From positions 11,089,545-11,153,544 of the forward strand of contig LR990042.1 of the NCBI GenBank assembly GCA_905147135.1: a DNA stretch of 64,000 nucleotides, written 5' to 3'. This stretch comes from Blastobasis lacticolella (Eukaryota; Arthropoda; Insecta; Lepidoptera; Blastobasidae). Below are positions 19,313-31,490 of this stretch, piece by piece (the stretch's first letter is position 1; the number at the start of each line of letters is the position of its first letter). Both the position numbers and the translations under genes were made by a program. The notes below the pieces were generated by a model, which made no database searches, was not told where the DNA came from, and saw nothing but the letters and a program-made list of their open reading frames with translations.

Positions 19313-22300
19313 TTACAGTGCAGGATCGCGGCCAGTTTGAAGTAGTTCTAAAGCATTTTTAAGATTATTGACGGCCGTTTTGGCATCATCATAATTAAGG
19401 GCACTACTGGCCCATTTGCAATATTTCTGCGCCTTGGATATTTGATCAGGAGTCAGTTGTGCTACAGTTGTAGAGTTATCACCAAATGATGATGTTGGTT
19501 CAGGTGCAGGTTGCTGAGATGGGTCATAGGGTACAAAGCCTCCAGGATTAGGGTCAGGGGTGTATGGCACAGGAGGCAGTTGAGATGCAGCTCTCATTGC
19601 AACATTGGGGTCAGGGAGTGAATTACTGAAACTGGATGGTACTGAGGGAGGAGTTGTTGGATGTGTTGGTGATATGTCTGCCGAAAAGCCAGGTGCCTGC
19701 GGCATGCCGGGAATCTGGGGAAACGTATTGGGTTGCAGATCAGTGTTTCCATCCTCACTAGCTTCGTCGGATTGTATTGGTCCTGAAATTGTAAAATTAT
19801 GTAAGTGGTTTAAAAAGTAGTTACATGAAATGTACAATAATATACATTAAATGTATTATAAAACTCCAAAAGATTACACACCTGGCACAGGAGTCTCACC
19901 ATTCTTGAGACAGTTATGAATATAAGCAGCCTTCCACTTTGCATATTTTCTATTTTGTGTTGCTTCATCAGTCAGTTCCCCAAATGTGGTAAGTACATCA
20001 TAAACCAGGCCAGCGGTGTAAAATGCCTTGACCACATTCCTAAAATGAATTATACAGTTAACAAAACTCCTGTCTGATCCACAAAGATATAATGAAGTAT
20101 CAATATTCGAATCTATTTAAGTAATAAAAATCTTGTTACGTTTTTTTTTTTATTTGATAGAAGTCAGAGTTACAAGTGATAAGACTGTGCAGTGTTTTTG
20201 TAATACCCTACACTAATGTGGAATAGGCTTGGATCCAGCAATGAAATATTACGTATGTGATGTAAGAAGATTTAAAATTTATCAAGATTTCATAAGGATT
20301 ATCAATATTTAAAATAACATACTTTCCGTAGTTCTGTTCTCTGTCTTGTTTGTCAGCATAGAGGAAAAGCTTCAGAGCATAATTTTCAAGATGAGCTTGT
20401 GCAGCAACTTCATTTGTGACAGCATCATTGTCCTTGTATATTTTCTTTGCTTCTTCCAACCAGTCCATCAAAGCTTAATTACAGGAGAAAAAATTAAATA
20501 ATAAGTGAACATAATGAAAGGTAGAGCTCGTCTAGTCTAAAATGACGCGCCCCACTACTTAGTTGATTTCGATGTGTGAGTGCAAATATTGATAACGACA
20601 CTTCATCTGTGTGGGAGCCAATGAACGACGCGTGCTCCTAACGTTTGAATCTTACCGGCAACTGAATGACCAATTACAACGGCATTTGTATATGTATTGC
20701 GTCCATATTTTAAACTTGCTTGTGTGCGTTAATTCGATAGTGGGGCGCGTCATTTTAGATTAGACGAGCTCTACTAGGTACACATAAAAAACTAAATAAG
20801 AATTAATTAAGGTCAATACTGCGCAGACCGACAGACGGTCGGTAGGACCGTAAAGCAAAAATTACCACGATTTCTGGACAACTATGAGGATAGCAACACT
20901 ATTAAATAAAGATATTTTAGTTATAATTTACTGACACAGATGGCGGTACAAGAGAATCAATGGGTTTAGTTGGAAAAAAAAACCTTTAAAGTGTTTCGAT
21001 GGAATTATTTTCTAGATCCGTGAAAGTAAGTTAATTCTTCATTAATGTATTAAAATTATTATATTAGAATAGCATGAAACACACTTTTCACGAAGTTATT
21101 CCTGGTGAAACAAAAAACTATCCTCAAAATGTAGTAGTGGAGAAGTCCGTCTATAATTTGCAGGGCAAGACCGGCCGATCATCGCCGTTCTGAGAAGTTG
21201 TAAACCTTTTATGTCGAAGTAGGCATTTTTCTATAATATAAGGAGGCAAACGAGCAAACGAGATAGGTGTAGACACGTTTCATTGAAGTGGGTATATTTT
21301 AAGTTTAAAACATCGTAGGTATGGTAGGAGTAGGGTATAGGGGTAGGGCAAGGTAGTGGGGAGGATCTTTTCTTGGTGTTTGGGATGCAACCGCGCCCTT
21401 GCCCCCCTGGTGGGACTGTGGGAAAAGGGGTGGGCCTGAATAGGTGGTTGATCTACTGAATACCGCTGCCTCTTCGGAGGCCTCAAGCGCTATCTGGCGG
21501 CGCGTTAAAGAAACGTCGGTTAGTCTCAAACGAGGGCGTATAATGGCCTGCGTTTCCGCAATCAAAATCAGTGGCACCAATGGAAACGGACAGGATAGAC
21601 GTTAATATGTCCATCGTCAAAACCCAAGCCGTTTCGACTACGGCGTCTTCAGCGATCACGACGGAGGAGAAGTCCTTGGCGTTAGTGGTAGCTTATAGTA
21701 TTCTGTCTTAGTAGGGTGCCTCCCGTAACAACTGCTCATTCGGATTGCTTTGGGCCACGGCTGCTTTATTAATTATATCATCATATAGTTTATCAAACGT
21801 AACCTAAGTGTGCCTAGTTACACAGTACTACCATTTTTTTTACAGCTTTGATTTTTTTAAGTGATAAAATTTTACTATGAAAAGAGTAACTATTAGTTTT
21901 TGAAAATGAAATATTCTCTACCCCTGAATGGCGAGGCATGCCGTAAATATAGGCTCACACGACAAAGGCTTTACTTTGCGAAATAAGCCATTTGAAACAT
22001 TATTCCTAAGGTGAGGGCATGAAATCACTGAACACTACACACAATTAGATAATCTATAAAATTACGTAAACTATGTGTAAGTAAATTCGCCATTAGACAG
22101 TCTTTTCTGTCATGTGAGCCAAATCGGTCAATTGCGCTGTGTTTTCACAACTAGTGGTTATTTTTATTTCACAAATCTATACCTTCTCTATACTTTTGAC
22201 GTTATTATTTACCAATCTACTAAATATTTAATTATCTTGTATGGGAAAAAAAAACGCAATCATTTTATAAGCGCATTACACCTACCAGCTTAAAAGCGAA

Positions 22301-25300
22301 AGAGCCTATAGAGTTATGCTAAGGGGACTCCACTCATCAGAAGATACCTCACTTATTGCAAAGGAGTTGACAGAAATGGGACACGAAGTCAGACAAATAG
22401 TCAATGTCCCCCACAGAGCCACAAAGACACCACTACCTCTATTTCGGGTTGACCTTGAACCAAATAAGAACAACAAAGAAATCTTCAATGTAAAACACAT
22501 CAACAATATGAAGATCAGCTTTGAAGCTCCATATCCCAAAATAGAAATTGTCCAATGCAAAAGATGCCAAAGGTACGGGCATTCAAAGAATCTCTGCCAC
22601 AGACCATTCAGATGTGTCAAATGCGGCGAAGAGCACCCAACATCAACCTGCAAGAAGAGACCAGACACCGAGGCAACCTGCACAAACTGCCAAGGCAAAC
22701 ATCCGGCTAGCTATAAAGGCTGTAAAACTTACAAAGAGCACAGAGAAAAAATACTCAAGATCACATCTACATCTGCCAAAGGAAAACAGCCTAAAACCAA
22801 GAACGGAGGAACTGATACGCCCCAATCTCAAGAGCCCACTAAAACTTTCACACAACCAACTGCACTACAGAAACCTGATCTGCGTCAAGAAACCAAGCAA
22901 TCCAAGAATTCAAACTATAAGCAAACCTTTTCCCGAGACCAAAGACCTGCCAAAACTTACGCTGAAGCAGCCGCGCACCCGGTACCTCAAACTGAAGACA
23001 GACCCAACCATAAAGAAATTACTCAAATTATGGAAACCATGTTAAACAAGCTTCAACAGACAATGATGGAAATGATGGACAAAATGCTGGATATATTCAG
23101 CAGGTCCAAGTATAACAGCTTAACTAAGAAATGACCTCTAAATTCCGAGTAGTAACTTGGAACGCCAACGGCTTGACGGAAAAACGTCAAGAATTTGAAA
23201 CTTTTTTGCACACGGAATCAATCGATGTAGCACTGCTTTTGGAAACAAGGTTCACTTCCAGAACACATGTTGAATTTCACAATTATTCGCTATACACAAC
23301 CAATCATCCATCTGGTAATAGCCATGGCGGGACGGCAGTGGTCATAAAGAACAACATTAAACACTATCCAAAAGAACAGTAGTCATAATAGACAATAAAG
23401 AAACTGCATTGTCGGCCGTGTACTGCCCTCCGCGACACACAATAACTGCGTATGAGTTCTCAACGTATTTATGGAAATAAACATTTCATGGGAAATGGGT
23501 TCAAGATCATCTGCGGTGGCGACTGGAATTCGAAACATGTGCATTGGGGTTCCAGGCTGATCAACCCAAGAGGAAGGCAGTTACTCAAAGCTATAGACAG
23601 GAACAACCTTGTATGTTTCACCACCAGAGAACCCACCTCCTACTGGCCTACCGACAACTACAAAATTCCAGATTTATTGGACTTTTTTATAGCGAGAAAC
23701 ATCGATGGTAACTTCATAAGCACTGAATCATGCACAGACCTCTCATCAGACCATTCGCCAGCTTTTCTCAATATAAACTCGACAATCTTACTTGTGGAAC
23801 CACCTAACAGAGTTTATCACCCAAAAAATATGGACTGGAAACTGTATCAAAAAATAATATCCGAAGAAATAAACCTGAAAACTAAAATCTATACTATAGA
23901 CGAACTTGAGAATGCTGTGGAGATGCTTAATGTTACTATCCATAAGGCTGCTTACAATGCAACAACTCAACACAAAGGCATACCCGTTAAATACAACATC
24001 TACCCAAAAGAAATTAAGGATAAAATACGAGAACGTCGCAGATTGAGAAAAAATTGGCAGTCAAGAAGATACCCTAGTGACAAAAAACTATTTAATGAGT
24101 GCTCGGCTGAGCTCTTAACACTTATTAAAACACATGTCAACAGTAACCTGCAGGCTTACCTGTCAAGTCTAAGCCCGACAGTGGATACAAACTACTCGCT
24201 TTGGAAAGCGACCAAGAAACTAAAGCGCCCCAAAACGCACATTCCACCCATCAGAAAATCCACTGGAGGCTGGAGCCCATCAGTCGAAGACAAAGCGTCG
24301 GCTTTCGCTGAACACCTAAGCAACGTCTTCCAACCGTTTCCCAAGTTCAGCAGTGAACATACAGCTGAAGTAACAAAGTTCATAGAATCGCCAAAACAGA
24401 TGTGTCTACCCCTCAAAAGTACAAGTCCAAGTGAGGTCCGAAGAGAAATTAATAATCTTTAAGAAGGCAAATCCCCAGGATACGATCAAATAGACGCAAC
24501 CTTGTGAAACACCTACCGCACAAGGGAATAATGAGTCTGGTCAAAATTTATAACGCCTGTATAAGACTAGAGCATTTCCTGCTAGCTAGAAGATAGCTCA
24601 AGTGGTGATGGTCCCATAAACCAGGCAAACGACCTCCTATAGGCCAATAAGCTTGCTATCCATTGTTGGTAAGCTATATGAAAAAATATTACACAACGGG
24701 ATGAAAGAACATCTAGGCGATATCCTACCAAACCACCAATTCGGGTTCAGGCAGAAGCACGGGTCTGTCGAACAAGTTCATCGCATAGTCGACGTCATAG
24801 GAAGATGCCTGGAGAGTCAGAAGTACTGCTCTGCAGCATTCCTAGATATAAGCCAGGCATTCGACAAAGTATGGCATCAAGGCCACATATATAAGTTAAA
24901 GAAGCAACTACCACACTCATTTATGAACATCTTAAAATCTTATCTTGACAAAAGAAGCTTCCAAGTTAAACAAAATAATGAGTGTTCAATTCTTCAAGAG
25001 ATAAAATCAGGCATCCCTCAGGGCAGCATACTTGGACCCACATTGTACCTTATATACACCGCCGACCTGCCTACATCCGAGAACACAATTATAGCAACCT
25101 ATGCTGATGATACAGCAGTGTTATCCTCCGACGTCAGTCCAGAAGTTGCATCGGATAATCTGCAGACACATCTGGACTTGAGGGATGTCCTCCAGTCAAA
25201 CTTAATGGCAAGGAAATTTCTCAAGAAGACCACGCAAAATACCTTGGTATGCATCTTGACAGACGGCTTACTTGGCAGAAACATATCTGGACCAAGCGTA

Positions 25301-26671
25301 AGCAACTCGACGCAAAACTGCGTGATCTCCACTGGCTGATAGGACGACACTCCCAACTGAATAACAACAGTAAAATGACAGTTTACAAAGCCATATTGAA
25401 ACCAGTCTGGACTTACGGTATCCAATTGTGGGGAACAGCCAGTGTGAGTAACATTGAAATCCTCGAAGGTTTCAGACCAAGGCTATGAGAGCAATGTTCA
25501 ACATCCCACAATGAATCAGTAACAGATACATTTACCTTGACATTGGCATCAAAACAGTTAAACAGGAAATCTCCAGCTTAAGCAAGAAATATCAGAACAA
25601 ATTAACGAACCACTCTAATGAGCTTGCACAAGCCTTGAACGATAAGGGAGGACTTCGCCACGTGAGATAGAAGCGAAAGGACATCTCAAGCTTGATTACC
25701 AGATTCTCAACTTTATAAAGAGCTGCCCGATGGAATATTCCATCCAATGGACGAGCTCTACTGAAACCCAAATAACGGACTAAAACAAATAACTGGCTTA
25801 TTGTCCTAAGACGGATTGCCATTAGGTATTGTCAGTTGGTTTCAAAAAGCATCAATAGATGCTACAATTTTGGTAATCTTTTTTTTAATCTGTATGATGG
25901 TGGCAGTGATTACAGCCAACTAATACTAAACTTAAAAATAAAATGTTTATTCATATAAACATAACTGTTAAAGGTTGAACGAACTGTACAAAGAAATATT
26001 TATATAAGTTGGCACTTTGTTCCATTATTATTACAACCTCTAAAATAGTTGAAAACTATTGACAAATACAATATTATCCAATACAACGTACCCAGTGTTT
26101 ATATCCTCTTTGCTAAGAACCTATTTCAAGCAATTATCAATTACCAAAATTGTCGGGGCGCCATCAGTAGTCAGATGTTCCCCTGTGATCGCAGGTGAGA
26201 GCCGAAGTTCACGAATATCATTATGGAGCGAAATATGGCCATCAATGCCTTATGTTGCTCAAATGAAAAGGTCCTTTCAAGAAGCTTTTCCAATCATAAA
26301 AAATTATCGCCAAAATCTTTTCGCATTAATTGCTTGTGATAAAAACGAAATGACAAGCGAATACCCACCAATTTTTATTTCAATCAATTATTATGTTTCT
26401 CATGTTTCAAAAAATATAACATTCGAAATTCAAACGTTTATGAGCGGCCAAAAGCACATAACTTTCAGTGTGCTCTATGTACTTACTTACCCATCAAAAC
26501 ATTAGTTTCTTCTGGTGTCTTCTTGTTCGTAATCTTAAGGCCGGCTTGCAAGGCATATAACCTGCACCAGTATGCAACAACTAAGTCTCGAGCTTCATGT
26601 TCTGAGGCAGCTTTTAGGTAGTGTTGTATTGATTTTAGGCTTGGAGGACACTCGGGTATGTTGACAGACAT
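19313..26671 (-). CDS. Vta1: VTA1, ESCRT / multivesicular-body cofactor of Vps4
   Basis: Four coding exons on the minus strand, 26491-26671, 20323-20473, 19882-20039 and 19313-19782, join in frame to 319 residues. Exon 1 carries the N-terminal SLKSIQHYLKAASEHEARDL then VVAYWCRLYALQAGLKI. Exons 2-3 complete the paired MIT-like helical domain (AHLENYALKLFLYADKQDRE; KAFYTAGLVYDVLTTFGELT; KYAKWKAAYIHNCLKNGETP). A Pro/Ser-rich linker follows. The last 45 residues form the VSL dimer domain (TPDQISKAQKYCKWASSALN .. TAVNNLKNALELLQTGRDP). VTA1 binds Vps4 and ESCRT-III subunits and stimulates disassembly at endosomes. Length agrees with the family (about 307 in human). Intron 1 is 6 kb and holds a broken Jockey-type LINE and two small repeat elements, while the other introns are 150-285 bases. 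The gene faces away from Rheb. Confidence 0.95.
20521..20774. mobile_element. MITE with 37-bp terminal inverted repeats
   Basis: Left end 20521-20557 (GTAGAGCTCGTCTAGTCTAA...) and right end 20738-20774 are reverse complements with one mismatch. If the element proper begins at GAGCTCG, it is flanked by TA on both sides, as for Tc1/mariner-type insertions. It encodes nothing and lies 50 bases from the VTA1 exon 2 acceptor, inside intron 1. Confidence 0.85.
20775..22269. other. VTA1 intron 1, distal part, no gene recognised
   Basis: Apart from a G-rich stretch near 21300-21480 with spurious open frames, I see nothing that can be called. Confidence 0.45.
22270..23134 (+). CDS. LINE ORF1: gag-like nucleic-acid-binding protein, 5' partial
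   Basis: The open frame runs from 22270 (reading HYTYQLKSERAYRV before the internal Met at 22316) to the stop at 23134. It is continuous with the gag-like PRE_C2HC region of Jockey elements (LRGLHSSEDTSLIAKELTEM, GHEVRQIVN). Three zinc knuckles follow: CKRCQRYGHSKNLC, CVKCGEEHPTSTC and CTNCQGKHPASYKGC. The remainder is a Lys/Thr/Gln-rich tail and a Met-rich helix (METMLNKLQQTMMEMMDKML). In active elements it coats the RNA in the retrotransposition particle. The real start codon is lost, so this is a partial ORF. Confidence 0.85.
23131..25500 (+). pseudogene. LINE ORF2: endonuclease-reverse transcriptase, disrupted
   Basis: It starts with MTSKFRVVTWNANGLTEKRQ, the N-W-N-A-N-G-L entry of the APE-type endonuclease. 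This is broken near 23382, where part of the domain is missing. It resumes with GGDWNSKHVHWGS, and LSSDHSPAFL gives the terminal S-D-H motif. The frame breaks again at 24462-24540. The reverse transcriptase then reads FLDISQAFDKVWHQG (first catalytic Asp), SGIPQGSILGP and the TYADDTAVL catalytic box, and a C-terminal WTYGIQLWGTAS segment in a shifted frame ends about 25488. Stops between the pieces show it is dead, though the catalytic motifs themselves are still readable. Confidence 0.9.
25823..26167 (+). repeat. TA-flanked MITE family 2, partial copy
   Basis: It matches the reverse complement of the element at 36622-37037 over most of its length (AGTTGGTTTCAAAAAGC, ACAATTTTGGTAATC, TGTATGATGGTGGCAGTGAT, AACTAATACTAAACTTAAAA, ACGTACCCAGTGTTTATATC, ATTACCAAAATTGTCGG). 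Both outer ends are missing here. It abuts the 3' border of the Jockey-type LINE, within VTA1 intron 1. Confidence 0.85.
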
Positions 26672-28347
26672 TTTCGATGTTTACCTGAAAATTTTATAAG
26701 TTTGTAGGCATACAAATCAAACAAAGGTTCCACCCCGCCCGGGTGCCTTTTCTCGATATTTCTACGATTTTTTAATTACACCCTTTGGTACCCTCTAGCC
26801 GAAATTTTTGTTCGATTTGTGTGTTAGTAGGTATCTGTCTCTGTTTATATACCTAATCAAAGGTACCTGTATACATAAAGAAATCGTTGGTTGGAGTAAT
26901 CCAATCAGTACATACTGTATTTTGTAAGTTTCTGTGAATGGTTTAGTCGAAATGGAAAATGATATTAATATTTTTAATTTTACGTTCCTTTTACTTACAG
27001 TTTGGTTGGAGTAATGGAAAGAAAAGATAAGAATAGTAGGAAACTTCTTTTTAGAATATAAAAAATAATTAGATTTCGACGACGAATTCAACAAAATAAT
27101 CGAATGACGTCATGGTTCACAAATAAATGTGGACACAGACTATGAAGTCTATGAACGCGGTTAGAAACCTAAACAACGAACCAAATTTAACCTAGGACCA
27201 ATAATCTGGACTTTGACGTTGGAAGAGCGAATGAGGCATTCGAATGATGAGACATCGAATAAAAAATAAAGAATCCTTTTCACGATGGCCAGTAACGATG
27301 AGCCACTATACTTTTAGTGGTCGATCTACGTGAAAAATAACCGCAAATCGATGTACAGGATAGCCGTTTGGTACACGGGTACTTTAGGTTACAACAATCA
27401 TTTTGAGCGATAGTTCTTATAAGTATGCACGCTTTTGTACGAAATCTATCCGGATCGAAGGCGTGCCGTGGCGTAAGATCTGTGTAGAATGTTAAACGAC
27501 GCAGTCGATAGGCACTTCAATATCGAAATGACCATTAACTGTGGAAAAATCGCATAAAAAGATCTTATTTTTAGATTCTCTGTTTAAACAAATACTTGGC
27601 CTCTTTCCTGCAGATGTAGAAAAGAGCATTGCAGCTTAATCAGTTGTGAGCTAGCTCACGTATTCTTGTTGCACAGCGCAAGGGACGTATCAATAAAAGA
27701 GTTATACCAGTACCTAGGTAGGTGGAGGGCGCTAACGTCGGGCAATATCTCCGTAAAGCGGGGTCGTTAATTAAAAAAACGTTAGTACATTATTCAGCCG
27801 CGTTCGAGGCGATCGCGATACCGGGGTGCGCAGATTTATTTCCTTCCAGATAGCCGTGGCTTGGGCATGCGCTGTGCTGCGACCGGCGCGGGGAGAGACG
27901 CGGACGCAGGAACGGAATGCGCGGGCTAAATGAGCTGTGTTCGCTGATTCTACTTTGTCTATGAAATAGGCGAGACATGCCAAACATGCACGGGACATTC
28001 TCGGATACATTCTCGTATTCCCGTGGAACTGTCCACATGTGGAGTGAGCTTTATACGAGGCGAAGAGTGACTCGGCGCCAGGCAAGTCACAACGCGTTGC
28101 AATGATTATAACTCCGTGGTCTCAGACGTCAAAAATGACAGTGTTATCACTGTCAGTCTGTGAACGTAAACAAATGTCATTTCATCATTTTGTGACGTTT
28201 GTGATGGGGTCACTCAAACATTAGTTTCTGAAATTCAATTCATTGAATTAAATTTTAGGTACCTTGTTGAATTAATAAGAACTTTGTTTTGAGAGTACGT
28301 TTGTGATAATTATATTCTTCTTATTCTGTGTTAGTATTGCAATTAAA
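26672..28347. other. Divergent intergenic region, VTA1 / Rheb
   Basis: It must hold the 5'UTRs and promoters of both genes. No TATA box or clear initiator was singled out. A GC-richer segment at 27790-28090 has minus-strand open frames that do not look like protein. The dispersed repeat at 27340 lies here. Confidence 0.45.
27340..27385 (+). repeat. Dispersed 'GCAAATCGATGTACA' repeat, copy 3
   Basis: CCGCAAATCGATGTACAGGA then TAGCCGTTTGGTACACGGGT parallels the copies at 9595 (plus) and 10455 (minus). Confidence 0.7.
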
Positions 28348-30472
28348 ATGCCTTCAAAACAACGAAAAATTGCAATGATGGGCTATAGATCTGTTGGTAA
28401 GATTTACATTGGAAAAACCTGCGTCACATTTGTTTAGGCTTATGACGTTGTACAAAAATTAAAAAATCAATATATTCCAGGTAAATCATCACTAATTATA
28501 CAATTCGTGGAAGGACAATTTGTTGACTCTTATGATCCTACAATTGAAAACAGTAAGTTGTATTAGAGTAACTTTATCATATTGCTAAGTTGTGCCAACA
28601 ATTGTATAACTACTATAAATATTATTATTAGTCAAAAACCCAAATATCATAAGTAGGCCCAGATTCCCTTTCCGATTTCGCTTGCATGTGGCCCATGTGG
28701 TTATCTATTATGATTTCACTTCATTGTATCACAGATTCATGACAAATTTTGGCCATTACAATCACTTTCACCAGTCTTCAGCATCACAATGGAACTCATA
28801 TGCAAGATTGTAATGGCTGATACCCACTGTATTAATTAGTTATATTTGTCGTTCACGACACATGTCAAAGTGGCTCATGATTCAGTTTCTGTGACCATAA
28901 TCTTAATTTCTAATATTAAATATTAAAAAGAAAAAGATATTCAATAGCACACACTAAGGAAGTACAAATACCAAAGGAATATTAACATTTTGTTTACATT
29001 TTAGCATTTACAAAATTCATTAGATTGAACTCAACTGAATATGAAGTTAAATTGGTTGACACTGCTGGTCAAGATGAATATAGCATATTTCCACTACAAT
29101 ACAGTATGGATTTTCATGGCTATGTACTGGTATATAGCATAACATCTAGCAAAAGCTTTCAAATAGTTCAAATTATATATGACAAGTTGCTAGACTTGGT
29201 TGGCAAGATTCAGTGAGTATTTTTTATGTTATTTTATCATCAATTCAGATTGTTGTATATGTCGCAGCCGGATGGTTAAATTAGCCAGTTAATTAAACGG
29301 CTAGCTTCTCATGTTATTATTTAATTGAAAATTTGCCAATTTCAAGAATTTTTTAAGTAATGTTTAAAGAACGAAATTGACCCGAGTTTACGAAGCTCCT
29401 CCAAATATTGTCACAATGCTAACTTAATCACAATAAACTCAAAAAATAATAATAGTTTGCATTAGGTTTTAATTCGGTTGGGTTAGGTTAGTGTTGTGAC
29501 AATGTGTGGAGGAGCTCCATAAACTCGGGGCAATATCATTCGTTAGACGTAACTTTCAAAGTTCATTCATTTGGCAAATATTCAATTAAATAATTGCTTA
29601 TAAATCTAGCCATTTAATTAACCGGCTAATTTAACTATCCGGCTGCGACATATATATTTTTCTAAATGTACATCTGTGTATTCCATGCCTGTTTATTTTA
29701 TTTCAGTGTTCCCATAGTTTTAGTTGGCAATAAAACTGATTTACATTTAGAAAGAAAGATTAGCACAGAAGAGGGTAAAAGACTTGCAGAGAAATGGAAG
29801 GCAGCTTTTGTAGAGACAAGTGCAAAACGGAATGAGGTAACAGCAAAACATGTTTATATTGAGGAATATACAGTGTTTGACACTACAACCTACAACCGGG
29901 GCAAATATCAAAAAACGGGGGCTCTATAGGTCACCAGTACCTAAATCATCATGGTCCCAACTAATTAAAATCAAAACTTAACGTTTTGATTTTTTCTAAC
30001 AAATGTAAATTCAATGTAATGCAAACAAAACAATAGTTCCGCTCAACTTAATCGAGTTCATTCTGCTTCGTACTTATTCAGAGCTACTCGGAACGTCTCG
30101 TTGACATTTTATGGATTGTGTCGGCTTATGCCCTGTACCACGACATTGACAATGTTAGTGATAACATCGTTTTGCAATAATCACTGTTTATGAATTGTAT
30201 CTTTAAATTCTTATTGTGTGTAATGTATGGGTTTAGGCTAACTAGAATCTTTTCAGAAAAAATACTAATACTCTAGAGAGTCTCTATTTTCAATACTATC
30301 CTCGGTTGTAGGCCACACACTGTATTATAATATGTAGTATTATTTTAATGTTTATATTAATCATATGTATTTTTATTTGCAGTCCGTGACAGACATGTTC
30401 CATGCTATTCTTTCTGAGATAGAAAGAACTGATGGCCATATACCAGAGAAGAGTGGTTGTGTAATTTCTTAA
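28348..30472 (+). CDS. Rheb: Rheb small GTPase
   Basis: Five exons, 28348-28396, 28481-28552, 29005-29212, 29707-29836 and 30383-30472, joined by GT..AG introns, give 182 residues, the family length. The P-loop is GYRSVGKS (12-19) with the Rheb-specific Arg at 14 in place of the Ras Gly12. Switch I is [10 protein letters not shown] (32-41), G3 is DTAGQDEYS (59-67), G4 is NKTD (118-121) and G5 is ETSAK (146-150). The C-terminus CVIS is a CaaX box for farnesylation. Rheb in the GTP form activates the mTORC1 kinase on lysosome/endomembranes and is switched off by TSC2. All key residues are intact. Intron 3 carries a foldback element, and another inverted-repeat element lies just beyond the stop. 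Confidence 0.97.
29258..29652. mobile_element. Long-foldback MITE in Rheb intron 3
   Basis: About 395 bases that fold on themselves almost end to end. The ends read TATGTCGCAGCCGGAT and the reverse complement, and the middle (CGAGTTTACGAAGCTCCTCC / GGAGGAGCTCCATAAACTCG) also pairs. TA flanks both ends (29256-29257 and 29653-29654). No protein is encoded. TA target sites suggest cross-mobilisation by a Tc1/mariner-type transposase, which is inference. Confidence 0.88.
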
Positions 30473-30703
30473 AAGAATTTATCACCCGAGTCAGTGCTTA
30501 AGCTTAAGTGAGATAGATCAAAATATGTTATGTCTACATGCCCACTTAGCACATTATTATATGCTTACTGTAAGTAATATTTTTACAACTAAAAAAATAT
30601 CTATATTCCTCATAATGATATGATTGAGGATTGTTTAAGTGTTAAAGGTCTGATTTAATAATGCTTTTTATGACATTCATCCAGTTGTGTCTATAGATAT
30701 ATT

Positions 30704-30888
30704 GTGACTTTAAATTAATTCTTGATACCAAGATGAAACTGTTTCATACGTTTTGGCAGAATTAATTTTAAATTTTGGATAAAACATCAGATTCTTTTTG
30801 CAGTTTCAGGATAAGTGCCGTACTAAAAGTAGTTAATTATCATGAGCACATGCATACCTCTTGGTATCAAGAATTAATTTTAAGTCAC
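30704..30888. mobile_element. Short inverted-repeat element downstream of Rheb
   Basis: The ends GTGACTTTAAATTAATTCTT.. (30704-30733) and ..AAGAATTAATTTTAAGTCAC (30859-30888) are 30-base reverse complements with one mismatch. It begins 232 bases after the Rheb stop, so it probably lies in the 3'UTR or just after it. Confidence 0.82.
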
Positions 30889-31137
30889 TTTACATTATTG
30901 TTAGATAATGTACTATACTCAAAACTGCTTCCGAACGTCACATTGAATTCAAATTCCGTATCCAGGCTTGTTTAATTTGTATGAATTTGCTAGTGGACAC
31001 CATCTAAGTAACTGTTTGCTACAAAATCGCATAATCAGATTTTATGCTACTACTGGAAATTTTTATTGTTATGTAGATATATTTATTATATAGCTATACA
31101 TACGCGACCCGTTTAGCCTCTCTCTGAATTATTTGAA
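30889..31137. other. Rheb downstream region
   Basis: AT-rich with no feature identified. No convincing AATAAA was found on the plus strand between the Rheb stop and 31.1 kb, so the 3' end of the transcript is unresolved. Confidence 0.35.
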
Positions 31138-31490
31138 TTATGTAATATGCATTGTTTTACTACAATGAGACCCGGGCTGGTCTAGTCGCAGAACTTCAGG
31201 AACTTGGCAAAGGTCTTTAGCAAAATGACACTGCAAACATTTGGTCACTTTTGCATAAGTCAATATTACAAAAAGTCGCTTACGCAGAACATCATTTACA
31301 ACGTCCTTTTCACAGAACTTCGTTATTATCTTAGCAAGCATTCTGGTTTCTGCCAGAGCCTGCCTTTTTGCAAATTCTTCTTCACTTCGCCCAGTCTTCA
31401 GCAACGTCATGTCGTAGGCCGTTGGCTCTCGCATACGTCTCAGCTATGTCGATCCATCGCTTCTTGGCAGGCAGCTTTTTTACACATATC
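31138..31490 (-). mobile_element. LINE ORF2 C-terminal fragment
   Basis: The minus strand reads LPAKKRWIDIAETYAREPTA then YDMTLLKTGRSEEEFAKRQ, resembling the R-P-K-K-R-W-x-D ... E-D-A-x-D-R-x-x-W segment that ends several LINE ORF2 proteins. Related pieces are at 35440-35640 and 51430-51540. Confidence 0.5.

Larger units (their letters stand above)
22270..25822 (+). mobile_element. Jockey-clade non-LTR retrotransposon, 5'-truncated and broken
   Basis: A two-ORF LINE in the sense opposite to VTA1. The ORF1 frame opens at 22270 without its N-terminus. ORF2 overlaps the ORF1 stop by ATGA and shows endonuclease then reverse transcriptase motifs but has several frame breaks and at least one deletion. 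No poly(A) tail is visible at the 3' border, where homology to a separate repeat starts at 25823. Confidence 0.9.

Noticed and set aside
19605..19820. 71-codon open frame, plus strand
   Set aside because: Antisense to the Pro-rich VTA1 exon 4.
26059..26505. 148-codon open frame, plus strand
   Set aside because: It begins in the family 2 repeat and ends antisense to VTA1 exon 1; no domain is visible.
27771..28085. Two overlapping minus-strand open frames upstream of Rheb
   Set aside because: Arg/Ala/Ser-rich with no conserved motif; more likely GC-rich promoter-proximal sequence.
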